NCBI GenBank assembly: GCA_023415825.1
Contig: JAEZJF010000021.1
Location: 124,001-188,000, forward strand
Direction: 5' to 3'
From: Bacillota bacterium
GTDB taxonomy: Bacteria; Bacillota; Clostridia; DSM-8532
DNA length: 64,000 bases
Each line of letters starts with the position of its first letter. Position 1 is the stretch's first letter. The notes under the pieces were generated by a model. The model did not search any database. It had not been told where the DNA came from and saw only the letters and a program-made list of their open reading frames with translations. Both the position numbers and the translations under genes were made by a program. Shown in pieces: positions 33,845-43,023 of the stretch.

Positions 33845-35167
33845 TTATTTTTCTCCCTTTTCCTTGATTGTAAAGCGTAAAGGAGTTCCCTCAAAACCAA
33901 AGTTACTGCGCAGGGTATTTTTAATATAGCGCTCATAGGAATAATGCATGAGTTCAGCGTTGTTGACAAACAGCACAAAGCTCGGCGGCTTAACCCCTGT
34001 TTGGGTCATATAGTAAATCTTCAGCCTTTTGCCCTTGTCCGATGGGGGCTGCACCATAGCAATGGCATCATTAAGCACATCATTGAGCACTCCGGTCTGG
34101 ATTCTGAAAGCAGCCTGGTCATTGACATAATCGATAAGCTCAAACAAGCGTTCCACACGTTGTCCCGTTTTTGCCGAGATGAAGACCACAGGAGCGTAGT
34201 TCATAAACTCCAGATCCTTAAGAACCTTTTTGCGGTATTCCTCCAGCGTTCCTGTCTGTTTCTCAATGATATCCCATTTGTTTATGGCAATAATGGAGGC
34301 CTTACCCTGTTCATGGGCATAGCCCGCAATTTTTGTGTCCTGCTCAGTAACGCCATCCTGGGCATCAATCATGAGCACGCAAACATCAGCACGATCAACG
34401 GCTGCCCAGGACCGGATGATACTGTACTTCTCAATTTCTTCATCAATCCGGCTTTTACGCCTGATGCCGGCCGTGTCGATAAACATGTAACGCTTTCCGT
34501 CAACCTCGTAGAAGGTGTCAATGGCATCCCTGGTAGTACCCGGCACCTCGCTTACAATGACACGGTCCTCACCGAGGATTTTATTAATGATGGAAGATTT
34601 CCCGGCGTTGGGCTTTCCGATAACCGCAACCTTGATGCAATCATCATCCTCGCCCTCATTATCCTCTTCCGGGAAATTATCATAGATCTCATCCAAAAGA
34701 TCGCCCATACCAAGGCCATGGATAGAGGATATGGTGAAAATCTCACCCATGCCCAAATTATAAAACTCATAGGCCTCAGGAGGAGGATTTCCAACACTGT
34801 CCGCTTTATTAACTGCAACAATTACAGGCTTGGCCGATTTCCGGAGCATCACAGCAACATCCTCATCAGCGGCTGTAAGGCCGGCCCGAACGTCCACCAT
34901 CAGAACGATAACATCCGCCGTATCTATGGCAATTTGGGCCTGTCGGACCATTTGCTGCTTGATATAGTCATCGGAATGGGCTTCAATACCCCCGGTATCG
35001 ATGAGGGTAAATTTCTTACCCTTCCATTCGCTCTCTGCATAAATCCTATCCCGGGTGACACCGGGTGTATCCTCAATAATCGAGATCCTTCTCCCGGCCA
35101 GATAATTAAAGAAAGTGGACTTGCCCACATTAGGTCTCCCGACAATGGCAACTACCGGTTTTGACAC
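33845..35167 (-). CDS. der: Ribosome-assembly GTPase Der (EngA)
   Basis: 440 aa with two tandem GTPase domains: first GRPNVGKSTFFNYL, DTGGIE and NKAD; second GKPNAGKSSIINKIL, DTAGIRRKS and NKWD; plus the C-terminal KH-like domain ending at FEGTPLRFTIKEK. Needed for 50S subunit maturation. First gene of der-plsY-gpsA. The 244-base gap on to 35411 has no gene; its right part holds the leader of the GH94 gene. Confidence 0.97.
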   Translation of the reverse strand: MSKPVVAIVGRPNVGKSTFFNYLAGRRISIIEDTPGVTRDRIYAESEWKGKKFTLIDTGGIEAHSDDYIKQQMVRQAQIAIDTADVIVLMVDVRAGLTAADEDVAVMLRKSAKPVIVAVNKADSVGNPPPEAYEFYNLGMGEIFTISSIHGLGMGDLLDEIYDNFPEEDNEGEDDDCIKVAVIGKPNAGKSSIINKILGEDRVIVSEVPGTTRDAIDTFYEVDGKRYMFIDTAGIRRKSRIDEEIEKYSIIRSWAAVDRADVCVLMIDAQDGVTEQDTKIAGYAHEQGKASIIAINKWDIIEKQTGTLEEYRKKVLKDLEFMNYAPVVFISAKTGQRVERLFELIDYVNDQAAFRIQTGVLNDVLNDAIAMVQPPSDKGKRLKIYYMTQTGVKPPSFVLFVNNAELMHYSYERYIKNTLRSNFGFEGTPLRFTIKEKGEK

Positions 35168-35411
35168 AGTTGTACCTCCAGTTTTTCTTTTCCAATATGA
35201 ACATTGTACCCGCTTTTTGCCAATATATCAAACCTAATCTTCGCTCCACATAGAATGTCCGGCCTATGGAAGAGTTCTAACCTATTCAGTCTGGGTAGTC
35301 CTGTAAACTGCTCCTTGATTAGTGGAAAATTTTATGCTATGATCAACATATAGTGAACGCGCTTTCACAAGCATGTATTAAGCATTTCAGCTTTTATGGG
35401 GGTGTAAAAAA

Positions 35412-38375
35412 ATGAAGGAATTAGTAGCCAGAGGGCTTGAAATTAAGGCTGACGCATTTGCACAAAAAGTATTTGGTGAATACTTTTCACGACCTTATGG
35501 CAATGCCATCTACATAGACAGTGCATTAAACAGCGTGATAGCAGTTTCAGGCCTGAAATTCAAAGCTCCGGCCGTACTCGAGCTGCTTAAGAAAGCTCCT
35601 GTATCAGACTTTATACATTTAAACAGCATGGGCCAAAGCTCTCTTTTATTTCTATTTAACAGGGAAAGCAATGGCCTTAAAGTATTAAAGGCAGATAGGG
35701 GTATACAGTTCATTCCAGCACCCCAAGAGGTTATCAGTGCAGCAGCAGAAATATTACGGGACGCGGACCAATGGGCCGGTACATTAAACCAGGAAGGCGA
35801 GCATGAGATTGATCTTCTCTCCCCCGCTCCAGGTCCTCATTTCAATGTGAATCTCCTGATTGGAAACCGCATTGGCTTTCCCCACGCTCTGCAAACAACA
35901 CCCAAGAGTGTCGTGGACCGTATTGGTGGCGGAAGTTTCCGGTCCCATGCGGCCACACAGGTTCTGGCGACGCGCTGGGATATGCTCCAGGAAGAAAACG
36001 GGTTCCCTGCTAACCGTCAATTCTATATTCTGGAGGAAGGGAAGAAGATTTTTTATTCTGCTTCACCTACTGATACCAACATTGAATGGGCCAAATGCAT
36101 TCACGGCAGAAATCACACCCGAATTCTCTATAAGACACGTTGCGGTCTTACTATTAAACGCCTCATTTTTATTCTTTCTCAATATCAGGGACTTCCCCTG
36201 GCCACCGAGGTTCAGCGTATCGAAATAAGCAACGAGTCAGGAAAGTGCCGCAATCTGCGTATTGTTTATACGGGCATGTTTGGAAATGTATCGCCCATGG
36301 GACAATGGGAGGATGTACTCTATACCAATGTCATCATGCAGTCTCGCATTTTGCAGAACGACGATGGCTCTATTTTGGCTGTGGGACCTGATTATTACCC
36401 GCCCTATGCCAAGGGTGACCAGCGTTTCCATACCCTTATGGTGAGAGAGGACAGCACCGTCTCCTTTGCAAGGGAATTCTGCATGAACTACAATGAGTTC
36501 GTGGGCGTGGGCAGCCTTCAAAATCCACAGAGCCTGTCCAAGCTTTCAAATAATCTATACAGAAAGGGTCCGGGATTTTTTGCCCTAGCCGCGGACTTTA
36601 GGGTTGAACCCGACAAAACCTGTATCATTGACAACTTTACCGGACTGGTCTCCGAAAAAACCAATCCTTCTTATCGTTACAATGAAAGCTATACCTCAGG
36701 AATTCTAGCCCTGGTGGAAGCCTTTAAAAATAATGGAACGGTGGAAAAGGCTTTCGCGGAAAACCTTTCATTACTGTACCAGTACTCAGGCTTCATTCAA
36801 CTGGACTCCTCAAATCCGATTATGAATGCTTACTTTAATAAAAACCTCCCCTTCCAGGTGCTTTATCAAACCTTTGTATCCCGTTCCTTCTGCCAGACTC
36901 AGAAGGGGTATCGGGAGCTTGGCTTCAGAGAAATTCAGGACCTTTTTGCTTCCATGTACTATTTTGTGGCCATGGGGTTATCCCATTTTGTCAAGCAGCT
37001 CTTAAAGGAATGGTGCAGTATGGTCTTCGAATTTGGCTATGCTTATCATAACTTCTTCTGGGAAGGGAAAGAGGCCGGAAAATGGTCCGATGACGCCCTT
37101 TGGTTTATTCAGGCTATCTACCGCTACATTAATCTGACCGGGGATTTAAACATTCTGGACGAAGAGGTCACAATCGCCGGTAAAAACAAGCAAAAGCGGC
37201 CGGTTTACGACACCCTGAAAGCCATTCTCCGCTATTCAGCACAGATTTCGGTTGGAAAGCATGGGTTACCCCTTATTGACTTTGCAGACTGGAATGACTG
37301 TTTAAAGGTTGATGACAACTTTATTGACGGCCCTACCAAGGAAAAACTGTATAAAGAGCAAATTCAAAAAGGGGGTAAAATGGGAGATCCCCTCCAAGGT
37401 GACTACTCGGAAAGTGTTATGAATGCCTTCCTTTTAAAGCTTGCCATAGATGAAACGGCCTTTTTAGCCCAAGAAAAAGGTGATCACGCTTATAAAGAGG
37501 AGCTCGGGCTTTTAAGCAACCGGCTCAATAAGAATATCCAGAACCATGCCTGGAAGGACGATTACTTTGCTCGCGTACTCATCAATCGTTACCAGGATGG
37601 TCGCTATACCTACTTAGGCGCAAAAGGCGACGGCTTCTCCATAGATCCTGATATTAACGGTGTCTACTTCCTAAACTCCTTTAGCTGGTCTGTCCTGGCC
37701 GAATCGGCCAGCGACGAGCAAATCCAGAAGATGCTGGATGTTATGGACCGTACCTTAAGAACACCCTATGGCCTTAAATTAGTCTCTCCATCAGATCTGG
37801 GACCTATCACAAGAAGCAGCGCCACCGATCATTACCATCCCGGAGATCGGGAGAATGGCGGAGTTTTCAAGCATGCCTGCATGATGGCCACCAGTGCCAT
37901 GTTTAAGGCAGCTAAAACAGTTAAATCCGTGCTTCTTGCCGAACGCCTCCGGGATACAGCCTATTGGATGCTTGATGTCGTCATGCCTTTCAGAACCATG
38001 GAAGATCCCTTTACCATTTGCGGTAATCCCCGATTCTGCACCCAATACAATAACAGTGACACTGGAGAAAATATCGGGCCCTTGCTATCCGGGACCTCCA
38101 CATGGCTGCTGTTGACCTTGATGAGCGCTTATGGGATAGAATGCATGAGGAATGGGATTCTATTTGACCCCATACTAAGATCGGATGAAATGAAGCTCTG
38201 TTACCTGTTGAATACCGGTAAAGCGCGCTACAAGGTAACTGTGATAAAAGACACAGGCTTTAGCCGTGTGGCTGATGGTAAAGCGGTCATCCTCCTTGAT
38301 GGAATGAGGCTCGGTTCCAACCTGGTTCCCATTTTGAGTGACGACAGAGAGCATCATGTTGAAATTACGCTATAA
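35412..38375 (+). CDS. GH94-family glycoside phosphorylase-like protein
   Basis: 987 aa, large cytoplasmic protein of the glycosyltransferase-36/GH94 type (cellobiose and chitobiose phosphorylase superfamily): N-terminal beta-sandwich (about 1-330), linker helices and an (alpha/alpha)6 barrel (about 400-900). DFADWNDCLKVDDN with Asp629 corresponds to the general acid in the GDWNDG motif; LNSFSWSVLAE, YGLKLVSPSDLGP, YHPGDRENGGVFKHACMM and the closing GTSTWLLLTL are family-like. GGGGGTG precedes the ATG. The typical DWNDG is DWNDC here and the usual tail is divergent, so the substrate (a beta-glucoside or glycan) cannot be assigned. Its stop overlaps the cheB stop (convergent). Confidence 0.82.
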   Translation: MKELVARGLEIKADAFAQKVFGEYFSRPYGNAIYIDSALNSVIAVSGLKFKAPAVLELLKKAPVSDFIHLNSMGQSSLLFLFNRESNGLKVLKADRGIQFIPAPQEVISAAAEILRDADQWAGTLNQEGEHEIDLLSPAPGPHFNVNLLIGNRIGFPHALQTTPKSVVDRIGGGSFRSHAATQVLATRWDMLQEENGFPANRQFYILEEGKKIFYSASPTDTNIEWAKCIHGRNHTRILYKTRCGLTIKRLIFILSQYQGLPLATEVQRIEISNESGKCRNLRIVYTGMFGNVSPMGQWEDVLYTNVIMQSRILQNDDGSILAVGPDYYPPYAKGDQRFHTLMVREDSTVSFAREFCMNYNEFVGVGSLQNPQSLSKLSNNLYRKGPGFFALAADFRVEPDKTCIIDNFTGLVSEKTNPSYRYNESYTSGILALVEAFKNNGTVEKAFAENLSLLYQYSGFIQLDSSNPIMNAYFNKNLPFQVLYQTFVSRSFCQTQKGYRELGFREIQDLFASMYYFVAMGLSHFVKQLLKEWCSMVFEFGYAYHNFFWEGKEAGKWSDDALWFIQAIYRYINLTGDLNILDEEVTIAGKNKQKRPVYDTLKAILRYSAQISVGKHGLPLIDFADWNDCLKVDDNFIDGPTKEKLYKEQIQKGGKMGDPLQGDYSESVMNAFLLKLAIDETAFLAQEKGDHAYKEELGLLSNRLNKNIQNHAWKDDYFARVLINRYQDGRYTYLGAKGDGFSIDPDINGVYFLNSFSWSVLAESASDEQIQKMLDVMDRTLRTPYGLKLVSPSDLGPITRSSATDHYHPGDRENGGVFKHACMMATSAMFKAAKTVKSVLLAERLRDTAYWMLDVVMPFRTMEDPFTICGNPRFCTQYNNSDTGENIGPLLSGTSTWLLLTLMSAYGIECMRNGILFDPILRSDEMKLCYLLNTGKARYKVTVIKDTGFSRVADGKAVILLDGMRLGSNLVPILSDDREHHVEITL

Positions 38376-39413
38376 AACCGATTGTATCCAATCCGAAATG
38401 GCTCCAAGGGGAGCGATCTTCATGGCTGCCCCTAATGCAACCGCTTCTCTTGGCATGCCATAGACCACACAGCTTTTTTCATCCTGAGCCAGGGTCTGAG
38501 CTCCGGCCTGTCTCATTGAAAGGAGACCTTTTGCACCATCCTTGCCCATTCCGGTAAGGATGACGCCTACAGCATTGGCACCGGCATATTTGGCCACCGA
38601 TTCAAACAGAACCTCCACCGAAGGTCTTTGATGGAAGACTGGAGGACCATCCTTAACCTCTGCGAAATAGCTTGCGCCATTTCGATTCAGGGTCATATGG
38701 AAGTTCCCGGGGGCGATCAACACCTTACCGGGGCTTAAGAGCTCACCGTCTTCGGCCTCTTTTACATGAAGGCTGCATAATGAGTTGAGCCGGTCAGCAA
38801 AAGATTTTGTAAAGTACGGAGGCATATGCTGCACAATCATGATAGGGGGCATATCGGCTGGAAGCCGTATTAAAACGTCCTTTATGGCTTCTGTTCCTCC
38901 TGTGGACGCCCCAATGGCAATGATTTTATGGGTGGTTTTGACAAGCGCTCCGGATTTTGCAGGAGTGACCGTTGATCTTGCGCCAAGAGCCGGGGCTATG
39001 TGAGCTTTAATTTTTAGACCCGACACAGCCCTGATCTTCTCTGCCAACTGAGCGCTCATATCCTTGACCGAATAGGAAAGCCCCGGCTTTGCCATGACCT
39101 CGGCCGCACCAAGCTCCAGGGCTCTCATGGCCACTTGTCCGCCGCTTTCTCCTAAAGAGCTTACAATGATAACCGGGAGGGGATAGTGCTTCATCAGAAT
39201 GCCTAAAAAGGTCAAGCCATCCATCCTCGGCATTTCTACGTCCAATAAGAGCACGTCAGGCTTAAGCTGGACGATTTTGTCCCTGCCCGCAAAAGGATCA
39301 TTGGCTGTCCCCACCACCTCAATATCGTTGTATTGGGACAGCTCCTCACTTAATACTTTTCTGACCACCGCCGAATCATCGACGATGAGAACTTTAATTT
39401 TCTTTTGAATCAT
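38370..39413 (-). CDS. cheB: Chemotaxis response regulator protein-glutamate methylesterase CheB
   Basis: 347 aa. Receiver domain with DDSAVVRK, phospho-acceptor Asp58 (LLLDVEMPRMDG) and MAKP; linker; methylesterase domain with catalytic Ser in IGASTGGTEAI, His in VQHMPPYF and Asp in LTGMGKDGAKG. It removes methyl groups from (and deamidates) the chemoreceptor. Last gene of the cheW-mcp-cheR-cheA-cheB operon, 10 bases after cheA. It is the only receiver-domain protein in the operon. Confidence 0.96.
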   Translation of the reverse strand: MIQKKIKVLIVDDSAVVRKVLSEELSQYNDIEVVGTANDPFAGRDKIVQLKPDVLLLDVEMPRMDGLTFLGILMKHYPLPVIIVSSLGESGGQVAMRALELGAAEVMAKPGLSYSVKDMSAQLAEKIRAVSGLKIKAHIAPALGARSTVTPAKSGALVKTTHKIIAIGASTGGTEAIKDVLIRLPADMPPIMIVQHMPPYFTKSFADRLNSLCSLHVKEAEDGELLSPGKVLIAPGNFHMTLNRNGASYFAEVKDGPPVFHQRPSVEVLFESVAKYAGANAVGVILTGMGKDGAKGLLSMRQAGAQTLAQDEKSCVVYGMPREAVALGAAMKIAPLGAISDWIQSVL

Positions 39414-39423
39414 TCAAATGCCC

Positions 39424-42123
39424 CTAACCTTTCCGGAAGAAGCTCTCCACATCAAATATCAACGCCGCCGAACCATCTCCCATAATCGTAGAGCCTGCCA
39501 AAAATCCCAGACTGTTAAAAGTGGAATCCAACGGTTTTATGACAATTTCCTGCTTGCCCAGCACTTCCTTGACAGGTAATGCCCGAACCTCTCCTTCATA
39601 TTCGATGGCCAGGATAATATGATCCCGGATATCAAAATTTCCTCCCAAAATTGCCGCTATGGGAATAAGCGGGATGAGTTCCCCTCTGTACCGCACCATG
39701 TCCACATGGCCTCTGATGGATACCCAATCGTCGGTTTCAGGCTTAAATATTCTTTTGACGGTCATGGTAGGAAGGACATAGCGCTGTTTGTTAATTTCCG
39801 CCACAATGCCGTTTATAGTCGCCATATTAATGGGAATCTTCAATACAAAGGTTGTCCCTTTGCCCTTCTCCGTTCTGATCTCGACTTTACCCCCGACCTT
39901 TTTAATTTCCTCTTCCACCACATTCATGCCCACACCGCGGCCTGAAATGCTATTAACCTTTTCTTGGGTGGAGAAGCCCGGTAGAAAGATGAAATTGGCG
40001 ATTTCCTTGTCGGAATACTCTTTGTCAGCCTGGGCTAAACCTTTTTCAATGGCTTTGCTGAGAATTTTTGAGGAATCAAGCCCCTTACCGTCATCGGAAA
40101 CCTCAATAAGCACCTGGCCCTTGGCGCTGGATGCGGCCATACGGATTGTACCCTGGGGATTTTTCCCTAATGCGGTACGTTCATTTTGATCCTCTTCAAT
40201 ACCATGGGACACTGCATTACGGATAAGATGCATCAAAGGATCGTTAAGCTTTTCAACGACGCTTCTGTCCACTTCGGTTTCATCGCCTGTTATTTCAAAC
40301 CGGATATCCCGGTTGATCTCCTTGGCCGTGTGCATGCCTACTCTCAATATTTTCTGGAAGGTAGCTTTTATAGAGACCATACGCAGAGACATGGCAATAG
40401 ATTGAATCTCCTTGGTTACGCGTTCCATTCTGCCCATATTATTATTAAGCCTGTTGATATCCCCGCCCGACAGCACCGACAAAATATCTTCGCGCTGTTG
40501 GGACTGCATGATGATGAGCTCACCCAAAAGATCAAAAAGACTTCCGACTTTATGCTCCGGAATACGGACATAATTCGTTCCGGCTGTTTGCACATTGCCT
40601 GCCTGCTGCTGGTTAATGGTCTTTCTCACGGTATTGGCGTCGGTCATTCCCTCTTTAACCAGAACCTGACCAACATCTAAACCTATGAGAGGTGATTTAT
40701 TTTGGGCCTGTGCTTTTATAGCGGGTGCAGCGGCCAGAGTTTCGAATTTCTTTTGATCCGCTTCCCCTTGGTCGGTTGATTTTTTTACGGCGTTTTTATC
40801 TAAAAACTCCATGATATCCTGCTGCAAAATATTGACCAGGGTTCCGATCTTTCTTTCAAGCTCTCTGGGAACAGGTGAATGGCTTTTATAGCAGCGTATG
40901 ACCTTTTCCGCAAGATCAAGAGCATGTCCTATAAACTGAAGATTGCTCTCATCATGCAGGTGCTTTCCCGTTTGTATCATTTTAATATGATTGGAGGTTT
41001 CGGATGCAAGCTTACGGACCAGGGGTATGTCCAAAGCCAACGCCGTTTCGTCGATATTGTCCAGGCTTCGCATCACACCCGGCAGCTTTTTGCATGATCT
41101 CTCGCATTCCTGAAGATTCGGACACATTTCAATAAGGATAAGCTCAATGTTCTTGATCTCCTGTAAAAGGTCTTCCAGGCCCTGCTCCATTAAGTTCTGT
41201 TCTGTTGCTGCCTCATTGACTGTTTCCGACAGGTCTAGCCTGGCAAACGCAATATTCTTCTGATCAAGCCTATAAACGTTTTGTTCCTCATCAAAGCTAA
41301 GGTTTATACCCTTAAGGCCATCCTGCTCTGCACGAAGTTCTTCAATATAGATATATTCAATATCTGACAGCTCCGATATAAGCTGGCTTTCCAATTCGGC
41401 GGGGGCCATTTCGGTAAGGACTATGAAAGAAACAGCCTCGGGTGGATTCTCTCCTTCACTGGTCATCATGATGTCTATATTTTCTTTTGAAGGCTCACTG
41501 GCTACAATTTCTGCATGCCTGCTGACTTCATCATAAGCCATCCAGGCCCGGACAGTCTTAAAAGCCGAGTCTTCTGTGGTTTTTATCATGATGGCCAGCA
41601 GCAGCTTCCCGGAAACCACACTTTCCCGGATATGCACAAGCATGTCACCATCAATCTGGATGCCTGTTTCTATCGTAACAGGCATCTCCCGGTTTTCAGA
41701 TACTTCCTGATCTCCGGATTCCATTAAGGAGACCCCATCCGTTTCATTTTTTAGAGTTTTCAGTTCACTCAATGGATCGGTAATATCAAAGGCATCCTCA
41801 CTCTCGCCTAACGCAGCTGCTTCTATGAACCGCGCCAAATGGTCATAGACCTTCAGAAAAACCTCCAGCTTATGGGGAGTCAGGCTTGTACGCCCGTCCC
41901 GGATGGTCTGGATGATATCTTCCATCTGGTGAACCAAATTGGAGGTCTGGATATAGCCCATCACTGCCGAAGAGCCCTTTATGGTATGTACTGATCTAAA
42001 AAGATCATGAATGCAATCGTACTGTGGATCTTTCTCAAGCTCCAGCAAGCATCCCTCTATCTTTTCAAGATGCTCACGGGTTTCCTCAAAGAACAGACTC
42101 CTATATTCATCTTCTTTACTCAT
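39424..42123 (-). CDS. cheA: Chemotaxis histidine kinase CheA
   Basis: 899 aa. N-terminal Hpt domain with phospho-His46 in FRSVHTIKGSSAVMG; an unusually long region (about 130-500) with a probable P2-like section; dimerisation helices (about 540-600; VRIPEHKVGSLFDLLGELIIMQ); HATPase with N-box DPLMHLIRNAVSHGIEE, DDGKGLD and GRGVGMNVVEEEI; C-terminal CheW-like P5 domain. Start ATG 42123 has GGGAG 8 bases upstream. Length exceeds typical CheA (650-700) by about 200 residues, all in the linker. Phospho-acceptor in this locus can only be CheB, unless a CheY lies elsewhere. Confidence 0.95.
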   Translation of the reverse strand: MSKEDEYRSLFFEETREHLEKIEGCLLELEKDPQYDCIHDLFRSVHTIKGSSAVMGYIQTSNLVHQMEDIIQTIRDGRTSLTPHKLEVFLKVYDHLARFIEAAALGESEDAFDITDPLSELKTLKNETDGVSLMESGDQEVSENREMPVTIETGIQIDGDMLVHIRESVVSGKLLLAIMIKTTEDSAFKTVRAWMAYDEVSRHAEIVASEPSKENIDIMMTSEGENPPEAVSFIVLTEMAPAELESQLISELSDIEYIYIEELRAEQDGLKGINLSFDEEQNVYRLDQKNIAFARLDLSETVNEAATEQNLMEQGLEDLLQEIKNIELILIEMCPNLQECERSCKKLPGVMRSLDNIDETALALDIPLVRKLASETSNHIKMIQTGKHLHDESNLQFIGHALDLAEKVIRCYKSHSPVPRELERKIGTLVNILQQDIMEFLDKNAVKKSTDQGEADQKKFETLAAAPAIKAQAQNKSPLIGLDVGQVLVKEGMTDANTVRKTINQQQAGNVQTAGTNYVRIPEHKVGSLFDLLGELIIMQSQQREDILSVLSGGDINRLNNNMGRMERVTKEIQSIAMSLRMVSIKATFQKILRVGMHTAKEINRDIRFEITGDETEVDRSVVEKLNDPLMHLIRNAVSHGIEEDQNERTALGKNPQGTIRMAASSAKGQVLIEVSDDGKGLDSSKILSKAIEKGLAQADKEYSDKEIANFIFLPGFSTQEKVNSISGRGVGMNVVEEEIKKVGGKVEIRTEKGKGTTFVLKIPINMATINGIVAEINKQRYVLPTMTVKRIFKPETDDWVSIRGHVDMVRYRGELIPLIPIAAILGGNFDIRDHIILAIEYEGEVRALPVKEVLGKQEIVIKPLDSTFNSLGFLAGSTIMGDGSAALIFDVESFFRKG

Positions 42124-42169
42124 TTTATCCACTCCCGGACTAATGCTTTTTGCGCTTTTGCTTTAGTCC

Positions 42170-42985
42170 TCAATACCTCATATAAACTGCGGGCACCATG
42201 TACTTGAACCGTAAGGCCTTATTGGGCATGGCTTCGGAATGACCTGTAAACAGCAGCCCACCGGTATTTAAGCTGTGATAGTGTTTACCAACCAAATGGG
42301 CCTGGGTCTCCCGGTCGAAATAAATCATCACATTCCGGCAAAATATCATATCAAATTTTTTTCGGAAAGGAAAATCGTTCATGAGATTAAAGGATCTGAA
42401 GGTTACCAAATCCTTAATCTCCTGCTTGATTCCACATTGCTCCCCGGACTTGAAGAAATATTTTGCTTCAAAAATACGGGGCACTTCCGAAAGCAATGAT
42501 CGATTATAAATGCCTTTTTGAGCCTCACTCAAAACGCGCGTGTCAATATCGGTGGCCAGCACCTTGATATTGTATTGATCCCCAAAGGTCTCTTTCAGCA
42601 CCATGGCAAGTGTATAGGGTTCTTCACCCGTAGAGCTTGCGGCACTCCAGGCTCTGATCTCTCCGCTGGCCTTGATATGGGGATTATTGGCCAAAATGGA
42701 ATGGGCCTTCTGCATAATGTAATCAAAATGCTGGCTTTCCCTGAAAAAGTCGGTCTTGTTGACTGTAATGGCATTGACAAACTCTTGTACCAATGCGGGG
42801 GGATGACCTGTGATCAAGGCATTGACGAAATAATCCCAATCTTCAATGCCGTTTCTTTGCATAACACGCTGTGCCCGCCCCAGCAGTATATCTTTTTTAT
42901 CTCCCCCATATTGAAGGCCATAGCGTTGGCGAATGAGTTCATAAAGCCGTGTATAATGATGCTCTGTAAATCGGGTTTGCCCCAT
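42170..42985 (-). CDS. cheR: Chemotaxis protein methyltransferase CheR
   Basis: 271 aa. SAM-dependent glutamate O-methyltransferase for chemoreceptors. N-terminal helical domain (FTEHHYTRLYELIRQRYGLQ), SAM-binding IRAWSAASSTGEEPYTLAMVL, VLATDIDTRVLSEAQKG, FDMIFCRNVMIYFD and the terminal GGLLFTGHSEAMP. Lies between the MCP and cheA in the che operon. Confidence 0.96.
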   Translation of the reverse strand: MGQTRFTEHHYTRLYELIRQRYGLQYGGDKKDILLGRAQRVMQRNGIEDWDYFVNALITGHPPALVQEFVNAITVNKTDFFRESQHFDYIMQKAHSILANNPHIKASGEIRAWSAASSTGEEPYTLAMVLKETFGDQYNIKVLATDIDTRVLSEAQKGIYNRSLLSEVPRIFEAKYFFKSGEQCGIKQEIKDLVTFRSFNLMNDFPFRKKFDMIFCRNVMIYFDRETQAHLVGKHYHSLNTGGLLFTGHSEAMPNKALRFKYMVPAVYMRY

Positions 42986-43023
42986 ACATTGCTGCCCTTT
43001 CGCTTTTTGGTGAAAATGTTGGT

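Noticed and set aside
33944..35164. 406-residue plus-strand open frame opposite der
   Set aside because: Exact antisense of der, which has complete G-domain motifs; the frame is a shadow of that codon usage with no family match.
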